The notes: generated by a model from the letters alone, not told the origin. A DNA stretch of 18,980 bases from CAUZSN01 sp963582345 (GCA_963582345.1 CAUZSN010000050.1:1-18980); one strand, 5' to 3'. Positions 8,511 through 15,577 are shown, numbered from the stretch's first letter. Translations and numbers: made by a program.

Positions 8511-8843
8511 GTGGCCAGTATCAGCCAAGAGCGTATTCGCATTCGTATGGAAGCATACGATCATTCGGTGCTTGATCAGTCTGCGTCGGACATCGTCGAT
8601 ACGGCTAAGCGAACGGGTGCAAACGTGCATGGGCCAATTCCCTTGCCGACGCGGATCGAACGCTACACCGTACTGAAAAGTCCGCATATCGACAAGAAGT
8701 CGCGTGAACAGTATGAAATCAGGACTCACAAGAGGCTGATCGATATCATCCAGCCGACTGGCAAGACAATCGATGCTCTGAACAAGTTATCGCTTCCGGC
8801 TGGTGTGGACATTAAAATCAAAGCAGGTGCGGGCGGAGGTTGA
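8511..8843 (+). CDS. rpsJ: 30S ribosomal protein S10
   Basis: S10 belongs to the 30S head; in E. coli it also acts as NusE in antitermination. It has 110 residues with a GTG start at 8511. The N-terminus ERIRIRMEAYDHSVLDQSA, then GPIPLPTRIERYTVLKSPHI and KSREQYEIRTHKRLIDI, are all family hallmarks. A short Gly-rich tail (KAGAGGG) extends the usual end. AAAGGG at 8497-8502, 8 bases ahead of the GTG, is a modest Shine-Dalgarno and supports this start. It opens the S10 cluster, downstream of the best promoter candidate in the window. rplC is 159 bases further on, an unusually wide gap for this pair. Confidence 0.98.
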   Translation: MASISQERIRIRMEAYDHSVLDQSASDIVDTAKRTGANVHGPIPLPTRIERYTVLKSPHIDKKSREQYEIRTHKRLIDIIQPTGKTIDALNKLSLPAGVDIKIKAGAGGG

Positions 8844-9002
8844 TCAAAATGCGCTGGCAGCTGTGTTTTGTGGTCCGTGCTTTACACGGATGAATCTATT
8901 ATGACATTTCGCAACTCATTGAACGTGATTCGAACACATTGGAGTTGTTTGTAAAAGTTTGTCCAAGGTCGTGTGAGGCTTATATCATTGAATGAGACGG
9001 TT

Positions 9003-9695
9003 ATGTCTGTCGGGCTTTTAGGTCGCAAGGTTGGGATGACGCAGGTCTACGACGAAGGGGGGAATCTGATTCCTGTCACCGTCATGAGAGTGGGGCCGTG
9101 CATTGTTCTGCAGCTCCGTACGGTAGAACGCGACGGTTATGACGCAGTACAGGTCGGCTTCGAGGACAAGCTGCGTCGGCTCGCTCATCGGAGTGAGCGG
9201 GGACACGTCGCGAATATTGGCAGTCGGCGACAACGAGCACTGGCGGACAGCGTTGAGTTGTCGGTGAAGGCGGAATGTGAACCACAACGGTTTATCCGTG
9301 AATTTCGCACCTACGGTGAGGATCACGGCTGCGAAGTAGGACAGACACTAACGACGGCAATTTTTTCTGATGTTCCGTACGTTGACGTGATTGGGACCAG
9401 CAAAGGGCGTGGAACCGCTGGTGTCATGAAACGTCACAATTTTTCTGGTCAGCGTGCTAGTCATGGTGTAAAGCGTGTCCATCGCCATGGTGGTTCAATC
9501 GGAATGAGTGCTGATCCGTCACGAGTTTTGAAAGGAACGCGTATGCCTGGTCATTACGGGCACACACGCATAACCGTTAGACACCTCAAAGTCGTTCGCG
9601 TCGATGATCAAAACCACATGTTGGTAGTCAAGGGAGCTGTCCCTGGCCCAAGGAGCGGATTGTTGATGATTCGCCATACGAACAAGTTTGTATAG
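9003..9695 (+). CDS. rplC: 50S ribosomal protein L3
   Basis: L3 binds 23S rRNA early in assembly, and its long loop reaches toward the peptidyl transferase centre. I chose ATG at 9003 (230 residues) because the conserved family start MSVGLLGRKVGMTQVYDEGG begins there. The frame is open further upstream to a GTG at 8973, but those residues are not family-like. The second signature is GTSKGRGTAGVMKRHNFSGQ. The loop reads HGGSIGMSADPSRVLKGTRM followed by PGHYGHTRITVRHL, where E. coli has GQMGNERVTVQ. The Gln that PrmB methylates in E. coli (GSIGQNQ) is not present here (GSIGMSA). rplD follows after 17 bases. Confidence 0.98.
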   Translation: MSVGLLGRKVGMTQVYDEGGNLIPVTVMRVGPCIVLQLRTVERDGYDAVQVGFEDKLRRLAHRSERGHVANIGSRRQRALADSVELSVKAECEPQRFIREFRTYGEDHGCEVGQTLTTAIFSDVPYVDVIGTSKGRGTAGVMKRHNFSGQRASHGVKRVHRHGGSIGMSADPSRVLKGTRMPGHYGHTRITVRHLKVVRVDDQNHMLVVKGAVPGPRSGLLMIRHTNKFV

Positions 9696-9712
9696 GATCG
9701 ATTGAGATTTCG

Positions 9713-10378
9713 ATGATTTCCTTGCCCATTCGAGATAACAGCGGCCAAGAAGTCGGGACGTATGAATTGGAACCGAGCGAGCTGGCTCCCGCGGTGAACA
9801 AGCAATTGTTGCACGATGTAGTGGTGATGTACGAGGCAAATCGGCGAGTCGGTTCGGCGAAAACAAAATCGCGAGGACAGGTGACTGGGACGACAGCAAA
9901 AATGTATCGTCAAAAGGGCACGGGCCGAGCACGGGCCGGTTCGCGGCGAACACCAGTTCGTCGAGGTGGTGGTCACACGTTTGCGAAGGTGCCCAAAGAT
10001 TGGAGTTACAGGCTCCCAAGAAAGGCGGTCAAACTGGCGACCCGGATGGCGCTGTTGAGCAAGTTCTTGGATGAAGAGGCCACGATTCTTGACGAGTTGG
10101 CTGTTGCCGAACCGAAGACCAAAGTAATGGCTGATATTCTCAAATCGCTCGGGATGTCACACATTTCGTGTTTGCTCACGATAGACAGCCATGATGCGAA
10201 CATTTGGAAGTCGTCGCGGAATATTCCGAACCTAGTGGTCTCGCCGACCAGGAACCTAAATGCGTATGTCCTTCTCCAGCAACGTCGCTTATTGGTCACC
10301 AAGGCGGCGCTGGACACACTTCGCGGCAGCCAGGCCGCAACGACAACGGAAACAAGTGTTGTCGAAGATGACGGGTAA
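9713..10378 (+). CDS. rplD: 50S ribosomal protein L4
   Basis: L4 is an assembly initiator of the large subunit; its extended loop lines the peptide exit tunnel. In E. coli it also represses the S10 operon. The protein has 221 residues. The loop is recognisable as TTAKMYRQKGTGRARAGSRR followed by TPVRRGGGHTFAKVP, the tunnel region where macrolide-resistance changes occur in other species; nothing abnormal stands out. YRLPRKAVKLATRMALLSK follows. The C-terminus carries a non-conserved Thr/Glu/Asp-rich tail (ATTTETSVVEDDG). ATG at 9713 is 17 bases after rplC, and rplW starts 5 bases after the stop, so rplC-rplD-rplW are probably one transcript. Confidence 0.97.
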   Translation: MISLPIRDNSGQEVGTYELEPSELAPAVNKQLLHDVVVMYEANRRVGSAKTKSRGQVTGTTAKMYRQKGTGRARAGSRRTPVRRGGGHTFAKVPKDWSYRLPRKAVKLATRMALLSKFLDEEATILDELAVAEPKTKVMADILKSLGMSHISCLLTIDSHDANIWKSSRNIPNLVVSPTRNLNAYVLLQQRRLLVTKAALDTLRGSQAATTTETSVVEDDG

Positions 10379-10383
10379 CAACA

Positions 10384-10692
10384 ATGTCAAACTCGCAGAA
10401 ATCAGGAATCGAGTTCGAAGCGTACCAGGTGGTTTATCGGCCGCTGGTGACCGAAAAGGGTACGCATCTGTCGGAAGTCAACAACACGTACACATTTGAA
10501 GTTAATTCGCTCGCGACAAAGCGAGATATCAAGAATGCGGTCGCGGAGTTGTGGAACGTTCGTGTCGTGGGCGTTCGTACGCAAAACCGACAAGGTAAGC
10601 GGCGCCGCTATAAAACACATTATGGCCTTACGAAGCGATGGAAGAAGGCGATCGTTCAACTACACGAGGATGACAGGATTGCCTTTTTCTAG
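10384..10692 (+). CDS. rplW: 50S ribosomal protein L23
   Basis: L23 lies at the tunnel exit and is the docking site for trigger factor and signal recognition particle. It has 102 residues. Recognisable pieces are VVYRPLVTEKGTHLSEVNNT, the family start of the fold, then YTFEVNSLATKRDIKNAVAE, VRVVGVRTQNRQGKRRR and WKKAIVQLHEDDRIAFF at the end. The N-terminus is about ten residues longer than E. coli L23. The gene starts 5 bases after rplD, with no room for its own promoter, so it is probably coupled to it. A 127-base gap separates it from rplB. Confidence 0.97.
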   Translation: MSNSQKSGIEFEAYQVVYRPLVTEKGTHLSEVNNTYTFEVNSLATKRDIKNAVAELWNVRVVGVRTQNRQGKRRRYKTHYGLTKRWKKAIVQLHEDDRIAFF

Positions 10693-10819
10693 TGAGTTAG
10701 GGATTTCGTACAGCACACGTTTGAAACGTTGTTACTGCTGAATGCCAGTTGGCTGATGGGACCAGTGGATCGTTGGCCGCTTAAAATGGCCGTGAGACGA
10801 CTGACAGAGGTTTTATTCC

Positions 10820-11677
10820 ATGGGACTTCGACATTACAAGCCGGTGACTCCCGGACGACGCGGCGCGACGGTCAGCGATTTTTCCGAGATCACTGACCGC
10901 AAGAAAAAACCGGAAAAGTCGCTTGTGGTGCGGCAAAAGAAAAAGGGAGGACGGAATAACCAAGGTAAGATTACGGCTCGCCATCGTGGTGGTGGCCACA
11001 AGCGCATGTATCGAATGATTGATTTCAAGCGAAACAAGGATTTAGTTTCGGCTAAGGTGGCATCCATTGAATACGATCCTTGTCGAACCGCCCGCATTGC
11101 GCTCCTGTATTACGCGGATGGTGAGAAGCGTTATATTCTTGCTCCCGATGGTCTGGAAGCAGGCGATCAAGTGATGAGCGGTCCCAAGGCAGAACCGAAA
11201 GTCGGGAATTGTTTGCCGCTGGCAAAAATTCCGTTGGGAATGACGATTCACAACATCGAGATGCAACCGGGCCGTGGCGGGCAATTGTGCCGCAGCGCAG
11301 GCGCCGGTGCCGCGCTTAATGCTCGCAAAGGAAAGTGGGCGCAGATTACATTGCCTTCGGGTGAAGTCCGTCGCCTTCCAAGCGCGTGCCGGGCGACAAT
11401 TGGTGAGATCGGAAACTCGGAGCATATGAGCATTGTTTTGGGAAAAGCCGGTAGGAAACGGTGGATGGGCCGGCGGCCGCATGTTCGTGGCACAGCTATG
11501 AATCCTGTGGCACATCCGATGGGTGGTGGCGAAGGAAGGAATGCTGGTGGACGGCATCCTTGCAGCCCTACTGGCCGGTTGGCCAAAGGCGGGCACACGC
11601 GGCGGCGGCGAAAAGCCTCATCCAAAGCAATTGTTCGACGGCGTAAATCAAAACGGTACGGTCAACTCAAGACTTAG
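10820..11677 (+). CDS. rplB: 50S ribosomal protein L2
   Basis: L2 is a universal core protein of the large subunit, needed for subunit association and close to the peptidyl transferase centre. It has 285 residues (E. coli 273). The line of signatures is RNNQGKITARHRGGGHKRMY, DFKRNKD, IEYDPCRTARIALLYYADGE, KRYILAP, PGRGGQLCRSAGAGA and GNSEHMSIVLGKAG. The loop normally MNPVDHPHGGGEGR reads MNPVAHPMGGGEGR (227-240). His232, matching E. coli His229, is kept, but the neighbouring Asp is Ala231 and the second His is Met234. The C-terminus is very basic (TRRRRKASSKAIVRRRKSKR). The start at 10820 fits the family. rpsS follows after 11 bases. Confidence 0.99.
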   Translation: MGLRHYKPVTPGRRGATVSDFSEITDRKKKPEKSLVVRQKKKGGRNNQGKITARHRGGGHKRMYRMIDFKRNKDLVSAKVASIEYDPCRTARIALLYYADGEKRYILAPDGLEAGDQVMSGPKAEPKVGNCLPLAKIPLGMTIHNIEMQPGRGGQLCRSAGAGAALNARKGKWAQITLPSGEVRRLPSACRATIGEIGNSEHMSIVLGKAGRKRWMGRRPHVRGTAMNPVAHPMGGGEGRNAGGRHPCSPTGRLAKGGHTRRRRKASSKAIVRRRKSKRYGQLKT

Positions 11678-11688
11678 AGTTCTAGACG

Positions 11689-11958
11689 ATGGGTCGCTCA
11701 ACGAAAAAAGGTCCGTTTGTGGACGAAAAACTGTTAAGGAAGATTGATCGCCTTGATCAGTCTGGTCGTAAGGAACCGGTTAAGACTTGGGCTCGACGTT
11801 CGACAATAGCGCCCGAGTTTGTCGGCCATACCTTTTTGGTCCATAATGGACGGGCACACATTAATGTGTATGTCACAGAGGAAATGGTTGGGCACAAGCT
11901 CGGTGAATTTGCACCAACTCGGACATTCCGTGGTCACGGGGCCAGGGGAAAGAGATAA
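11689..11958 (+). CDS. rpsS: 30S ribosomal protein S19
   Basis: S19 forms a complex with S13 in the 30S head and touches the A-site tRNA and the 50S bridge. It has 89 residues, normal for the family. Signatures are MGRSTKKGPFVDEKLLRKID, TWARRSTIAPEFVGHTFLVH, NGRAHINVYVTEEMVGHKLG and EFAPTRTFRGHG. The ATG is 11 bases after rplB. The start of the gene overlaps no other gene. Its stop is followed after 11 bases by a perfect 28-base palindrome, which separates it from rplV. Confidence 0.99.
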   Translation: MGRSTKKGPFVDEKLLRKIDRLDQSGRKEPVKTWARRSTIAPEFVGHTFLVHNGRAHINVYVTEEMVGHKLGEFAPTRTFRGHGARGKR

Positions 11959-11969
11959 GTACGGTATCC

Positions 11970-11997
11970 TGGTTCAGGATTTTAAAATCCTGAACCA
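11970..11997. repeat. Perfect 28-base palindrome between rpsS and rplV
   Basis: The half-site TGGTTCAGGATTTT (11970-11983) is followed directly by its exact reverse complement (11984-11997), with no mismatch. As RNA it could form a 12-pair stem with a UUAA loop. No U-run follows (the next bases are TTACAGG), so it does not look like a Rho-independent terminator. It fills most of the first half of the 72-base gap. Possible roles are an RNA processing or attenuation hairpin, a dimeric protein-binding site, or a member of a dispersed palindromic repeat family; the sequence alone cannot decide. Confidence 0.9.
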
Positions 11998-12030
11998 TTA
12001 CAGGACGAATGATTTGTCGGAGTTAGTGTC

Positions 12031-12375
12031 ATGGCACTCGTTACGGCCCATCACCGGTTTGCCCGCATCTCTGCAACCAAAGTACGGGCTTTTGTTAACT
12101 TGATTCGTGGCAAGACGACCGCTGAAGGGTTGAATTTGCTCCGTTATGTGCCCAATCGGGGCGCCCGAATGTTGGAGAAAGTGTTGCGTAGTGCGATGGC
12201 AAACGCTGAGGAAAAAGGAGCTCGTAATGTCGACCGACTGCGGATTGTGGAGGCGCGAGTTGATAATGGACCGATGGTCAAGCGAGTGCAACCGCGAGCG
12301 CGGGGGATGGCATTTTTGATTCGTAAAAGACAGTCACATATTCATGTAGCCGTTGAAGCTCCCGAGGTAAATTAG
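12031..12375 (+). CDS. rplV: 50S ribosomal protein L22
   Basis: L22 touches all domains of 23S rRNA, and its beta-hairpin lines the narrow part of the exit tunnel. It has 114 residues. Recognisable parts are AHHRFARISATKVRAFVNLI, then RGKTTAEGLNLLRYVPNRGA, LRSAMANAEEKGARNVDRL and the hairpin RVDNGPMVKRVQPRARGMAF. The end IRKRQSHIHVAVEAPE is also typical. ATG at 12031 follows the palindrome by 33 bases; upstream, TCGGAGTTAG (12017-12026) gives a GGAG about nine bases before the start. rpsC follows after 48 bases. Confidence 0.98.
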   Translation: MALVTAHHRFARISATKVRAFVNLIRGKTTAEGLNLLRYVPNRGARMLEKVLRSAMANAEEKGARNVDRLRIVEARVDNGPMVKRVQPRARGMAFLIRKRQSHIHVAVEAPEVN

Positions 12376-12423
12376 GAGCTTTGCCACAGAACCTCATATT
12401 CTTTCACAAAGAGTTATGTTGTC

Positions 12424-13125
12424 ATGGGTCAGAAAGTTCGGCCGACAGGGTTTCGGGTTGGGATTGTTGAAGATTGGCGCAGTCGTTGGTACGCGTCGAA
12501 GAAAGATTACGGCAACTTGCTGGTCGAAGACTTCAAGATTCGCGATTTCGTGAAAAAGAAGTACCAGTTTGCCGGAATTCCTAAGATCGAAATTGAACGG
12601 ACACGAGATCAAGTTGTCGTCTATCTGTATTCAGCTCGCCCAGGTCTCATCATCGGTCGCAAGGGTCAAGAAGTCGACCGACTGAAAGCTGAATTAGAGG
12701 AACTGACGGGACGTCGAATGGAGCTAAAAATTGTCGAGGTCAACCACCCACAGCGTAGTGCCGTGCTCGTTGCCGAAGACATTTCTCAGCAACTTTCAAA
12801 GCGAGGCAGCTTCCGGCGAACTATCAAACGGACTTTGGATCAGGTCATGGATTCCGGCGTTGATGGAATCAAAGTACAAGTCTCGGGACGGCTTGGCGGA
12901 GCGGAAATGTCGCGGACCGAAAAAGCAATGCGCGGCTCCATTCCTCTCTCCACACTGCAACGTCACGTTGACTACGGTTTTGCAATTGCACAAACTTCTC
13001 AGGGCGTGATCGGCGTAAAGGTCTGGATCAACCTTGGTGACTATGCAGATGAGGAGACTGGTGATGGCTCTCATGCCAAGGCGGGTGAAGCACCGCAAAG
13101 GTCAAAGAAGGCGCATAAAAAGTAA
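12424..13125 (+). CDS. rpsC: 30S ribosomal protein S3
   Basis: S3 lies at the mRNA entry channel of the 30S subunit and contributes to helicase activity. It has 233 residues, equal to E. coli S3. The start MGQKVRPTGFRVGI is canonical. The KH RNA-binding domain shows RPGLIIGRKGQEVDRLKAEL, followed by the C-terminal domain SKRGSFRRTIKRTLDQVMDS, GIKVQVSGRLGGAEMSR and the end of the fold VIGVKVWINLGDY. The last about 20 codons (tail rich in Lys, His and Ala, ending KKAHKK) overlap the start of rplP in another frame, so the tail sequence is constrained by L16. Confidence 0.98.
   Translation: MGQKVRPTGFRVGIVEDWRSRWYASKKDYGNLLVEDFKIRDFVKKKYQFAGIPKIEIERTRDQVVVYLYSARPGLIIGRKGQEVDRLKAELEELTGRRMELKIVEVNHPQRSAVLVAEDISQQLSKRGSFRRTIKRTLDQVMDSGVDGIKVQVSGRLGGAEMSRTEKAMRGSIPLSTLQRHVDYGFAIAQTSQGVIGVKVWINLGDYADEETGDGSHAKAGEAPQRSKKAHKK
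13051..13056 (+). promoter_or_regulatory. Shine-Dalgarno site of rplP inside rpsC
   Basis: GAGGAG lies 7 bases before ATG 13064, within the rpsC coding sequence where it encodes Glu-Glu. It decides the rplP start in favour of 13064 over the ATG at 13073, and it shows that the rpsC/rplP overlap is used. Confidence 0.75.
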
Positions 13126-13483
13126 CGCAACACGCGGCAACACGGTCGTCTTTGGCGAGTGGGGGCTGCAGTCACTCGAGCCCGGACACATTAAGGCCAC
13201 AACGATCGAGGCGTGCCGAATTGCTGCGACACAGTATGTTCGTGGGGAAGGCCGGTTGTATATTCGAATCTTTCCCCAAAAGTCGGTGACGGCGCGGCCG
13301 TTGGAAACTCGGATGGGAAAAGGCAAAGGGGAACCGGACCACTGGGTCGCTGTGGTTAAGAGAGGAAGCATCTTGTTCGAGCTGGCGGGCATTTCACGCG
13401 AAGGGGCTCGCGAATGTTTTGCGAGGGTTGCCTATAAATTACCGGTTCGTGTCCGCCTGATCGGTCGCCAGCCCGGAACCTAA
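13064..13483 (+). CDS. rplP: 50S ribosomal protein L16
   Basis: L16 sits near the A-site tRNA and completes the 50S subunit. It has 139 residues from ATG 13064, giving MALMPRRVKHRKGQRRR, close to the common MLMPKRVKYRK start. The Shine-Dalgarno GAGGAG is 7 bases upstream. The frame is open to 13034, but those residues are not family-like. Further signatures are GNTVVFGEWGLQSLEP, IEACRIAATQYVRGEGRLY, IRIFPQKSVTARPLETRMGK and the segment GKGEPDHWVAVV. The gene overlaps the end of rpsC by 62 bases in the +1 frame. rpmC is 82 bases downstream. Confidence 0.97.
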   Translation: MALMPRRVKHRKGQRRRIKSNATRGNTVVFGEWGLQSLEPGHIKATTIEACRIAATQYVRGEGRLYIRIFPQKSVTARPLETRMGKGKGEPDHWVAVVKRGSILFELAGISREGARECFARVAYKLPVRVRLIGRQPGT

Positions 13484-13565
13484 AGGGTCTCTGGCGGTTC
13501 AGACCGGAATCTTGCGGGACAACAGGCTGGAACTTTGAAACTCTCCAATTTTGGGGGGCCAAGAA

Positions 13566-13784
13566 ATGGCTAAATCAAGCGAGTTACGTGAGATGAGTGG
13601 CGATCAACTGACGCATGAATTACGTGAAACTCAGCAGGAGTTATTCCGGCTGAGATTTCAGGCAGCGACAGAACGGTTGGACGCGCCTAGTAATCTCAAG
13701 AAGTTACGGCGGGACATTGCCCGGATTAAGACGATTCAGCAAGAACGAGAACGTGCCGTTCAGTCAGAACCGAGCGAACTATAA
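13566..13784 (+). CDS. rpmC: 50S ribosomal protein L29
   Basis: L29 is a small two-helix protein next to L23 at the tunnel exit. It has 72 residues from ATG 13566: SSELREMSGDQLTHELRETQ, then QELFRLRFQAATERLDAPSN, LKKLRRDIARIKTIQQER. The LFRLRFQ and R-DIARIKT pattern is the family signature. The frame also opens at a TTG at 13551, but the G-run at 13553-13558 lies just before the ATG and acts as the Shine-Dalgarno, so the ATG is preferred. rpsQ follows after 24 bases. Confidence 0.96.
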   Translation: MAKSSELREMSGDQLTHELRETQQELFRLRFQAATERLDAPSNLKKLRRDIARIKTIQQERERAVQSEPSEL

Positions 13785-13808
13785 AACGATTTGGGGGAAA
13801 GTGTCGTC

Positions 13809-14126
13809 ATGAGGAAGAAGCTCACCGGCCGGGTCACGAGCGACACAAGGGACAAGACGCTGCGCGTCGAGATCCAAAAGCTGTACAAGCATCCCAAATA
13901 CGGAAAAATCGTGCGAGGCAAGACGGTTTGCCACGTACATGATGAGCGGAACATCGCGAAGGTTAATGATGTGGTCGAGATCATCGAAAGCCGTCCAGTT
14001 TCCAAGACAAAACGTTGGAATATTGTGAGAATCGTCAAGTCCGCGGGATCGGTTGAATCGGTTGAATCGGTTGAATCGGTTGACATCAATTCGGATGGGC
14101 TGGAGTCGAATGGTTCCGAGCTCTGA
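13809..14126 (+). CDS. rpsQ: 30S ribosomal protein S17 with repeat tail
   Basis: S17 binds 16S rRNA early and stabilises the 30S body. From ATG 13809 it has 105 residues, about 20 more than usual. The fold is recognisable: MRKKLTGRVTSDTRDKTLRV, YKHPKYGKIVRGKTVCHVHD, NIAKVNDVVEIIESRPVSKT and KRWNIVRIVK. The extra tail after about residue 78 reads SAGSVESVESVESVDINSD and so on; it is acidic, low in complexity and encoded by a 9-base tandem repeat. The frame opens upstream at TTG 13791, but the GGGGG at 13793-13797 serves as Shine-Dalgarno for the ATG, which is the better start. An 84-base gap follows before rplN. Confidence 0.95.
   Translation: MRKKLTGRVTSDTRDKTLRVEIQKLYKHPKYGKIVRGKTVCHVHDERNIAKVNDVVEIIESRPVSKTKRWNIVRIVKSAGSVESVESVESVDINSDGLESNGSEL
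14051..14083 (+). repeat. 9-base tandem repeat in the rpsQ tail
   Basis: GGTTGAATC occurs three times without a mismatch (14051-14059, 14060-14068, 14069-14077), followed by six bases of a fourth copy (GGTTGA, 14078-14083). Because the unit is a multiple of three, copy-number change would add or remove Ser-Val-Glu triplets without a frameshift. Confidence 0.95.
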
Positions 14127-14210
14127 GCCGGTGGTGAGAGTTTTCAGGGTGGTTAAAGAGAGTCACTGATAGCGGACGTTTATCAATACAGAATTGAGGC
14201 AGACGTCACA

Positions 14211-14579
14211 ATGATCCAAATGCAGACGTTACTGGATGTGGCGGACAATTCTGGTGCTAAAGTTGTGCGTTGCATCAAGGTCCTGGGCGGCACAAAACGA
14301 CGCACCGCCGGACTGGGTGACGTAATTGTTGTCAGTATTCAGAAGGCGAATCCAGGCAGTCCGATCAAGTCTGGCGAAGTTGTTCGTGGAGTAATTGTTC
14401 GGACCAAACAGCCGACGCGTCGGTTGGATGGCAGTTACGTTCGTTTTGACAGTAACGCTATCGTGTTAATCGACACTGAGGGAAATCCACGTGGCACTCG
14501 GATTTTTGGAGCGGTGGCTCGTGAATTGCGAAGTCGGCGGTTTATGAAGATTATCAGCCTGGCGAGTGAGGTAGTGTAG
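14211..14579 (+). CDS. rplN: 50S ribosomal protein L14
   Basis: L14 lies at the 50S interface, forms intersubunit bridges with 16S rRNA and binds the silencing factor RsfS in other bacteria. It has 122 residues, the standard length. It begins MIQMQTLLDVADNSGAKVVR and continues IKVLGGTKRRTAGLGDVIVV, VRGVIVRTKQPTRRLDGSYV, RFDSNAIVLIDTEGNPRGTR and IFGAVARELR. ATG at 14211 is the family start. It is the first gene of the spc part and lies 84 bases after rpsQ; I see no convincing promoter there. rplX starts 3 bases after its stop, so the two are probably translationally coupled. Confidence 0.99.
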   Translation: MIQMQTLLDVADNSGAKVVRCIKVLGGTKRRTAGLGDVIVVSIQKANPGSPIKSGEVVRGVIVRTKQPTRRLDGSYVRFDSNAIVLIDTEGNPRGTRIFGAVARELRSRRFMKIISLASEVV

Positions 14580-14582
14580 CCC

Positions 14583-14936
14583 ATGAGTATTCGAAAAGGG
14601 GATTTGGTTCAGGTGGTCAGCGGAGATAATTCCGGACCAGCAGCACGCCGAGTGATTAAAGTTTTGGCCGGTGGACGCAAGCTGTTGGTGGAAGGTGTCA
14701 ATCGTGTTTTTAAGCACGTCCGGCGCGGTCATCCGAAGAGTCCGCAAGGGGGGCGATTGCAGTTGGAGATGCCAATTGACAGTTCCAACGTGATGCTTTA
14801 CTGTGATGCGTGCAGCCGTGGGGTTCGCACAGGATTTCGATACACCAACGACGGTGCCAAGGAACGTTGGTGTAAGTCGTGTGGGCGGTCGCTTGGGGTA
14901 GTGAGTCCCTCGAAAGCCCGTTACGCAAGAACATGA
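14583..14936 (+). CDS. rplX: 50S ribosomal protein L24 with zinc-ribbon motif
   Basis: L24 initiates 50S assembly and lies near the tunnel exit. It has 117 residues. The KOW-type N-terminus is IRKGDLVQVVSGDNSGPAAR, followed by GGRKLLVEGVNRVFKHVRRG and the acidic turn LEMPIDSSNVMLYC. The C-terminal part has four cysteines as CxxC pairs (Cys74/77 and Cys97/100: CDAC and CKSC), which matches the Cys-containing L24 form known from other bacteria and suggests a bound zinc; E. coli L24 lacks it. A short basic tail (SPSKARYART) ends the protein. It is tightly linked to rplN (3 bases). Confidence 0.96.
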   Translation: MSIRKGDLVQVVSGDNSGPAARRVIKVLAGGRKLLVEGVNRVFKHVRRGHPKSPQGGRLQLEMPIDSSNVMLYCDACSRGVRTGFRYTNDGAKERWCKSCGRSLGVVSPSKARYART

Positions 14937-14999
14937 CGCACGCCGCACGCAAATAAGGGTCTGCGGTGATGTAAGAGTGGAATCGTAAAGCTAGGATTG

Positions 15000-15542
15000 A
15001 TGGCCAGGTTGCTAGACAAATATCGCAACGAGATCGTCACGAGTTTGCAGAAAAAGCTCGGGCGAAAGAATCCTCTTGCCTTGCCGCGACTGGAGAAGAT
15101 TGTTGTGAGCATGGGAGTGGGAAGTGCCATTCAAGACCGCAAGCGGCTGGAAGCCGCTTCTCAGCATTTAGCACAGTTGAGTGGGCAAAAGCCTCAGATT
15201 ACGCGGTCCAAACGAGCCATTGCTGGATTTCATCTGCGACAAGGAATGGAAGTCGGCTGTCGGGTTACATTGCGCCGACGTCGGATGTACGAGTTCCTGG
15301 ACAGATTAATTTCTCTGACGCTTCCGCGAGTACGCGATTTCCGAGGGCTGAACCCAAAAGCATTCGACGGTCATGGAAACTACAACTTCGGCTTGACGGA
15401 ACAATTGGCTTTTCCGGAAATCAACCCAGATAAAGTTAGTAACGTTCAGGGGATGAATATCACCGTGGTGACATCCGGTCAGAAAGACGAGGAAGGAAGA
15501 TTGTTGCTGTCCGAATTAGGAATGCCCTTCCGGTCGGAATAA
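15000..15542 (+). CDS. rplE: 50S ribosomal protein L5
   Basis: L5 binds 5S rRNA and contacts the P-site tRNA and the S13 bridge. It has 180 residues, as usual. Signatures are LLDKYRNEIVTSLQKKLGRK, RLEKIVVSMGVGSA, LAQLSGQKPQITRSKRAIAG, FHLRQGMEVGCRVTLRRRRM, LPRVRDFRGLNPKAFDGHGN and YNFGLTEQLAFPEI. ATG 15000 is preferred; an adjoining TTG at 14997 would add one residue. AGGA at 14993-14996 is close to the start, so the ribosome site is poor. It sits 63 bases after rplX and 35 before rpsN. Confidence 0.98.
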   Translation: MARLLDKYRNEIVTSLQKKLGRKNPLALPRLEKIVVSMGVGSAIQDRKRLEAASQHLAQLSGQKPQITRSKRAIAGFHLRQGMEVGCRVTLRRRRMYEFLDRLISLTLPRVRDFRGLNPKAFDGHGNYNFGLTEQLAFPEINPDKVSNVQGMNITVVTSGQKDEEGRLLLSELGMPFRSE

Positions 15543-15577
15543 TTTTACTCAACCCCGCATTAGGTCTGAAACTGGTT

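Noticed and set aside
10717..10729. ACGTTT-G-AAACGT in the rplW-rplB gap, similar in form to AGATTT-G-AAATCT at 8284-8296.
   Set aside because: They share only the TTTGAAA centre; arms differ, and two short palindromes in AT-rich gaps are expected by chance.
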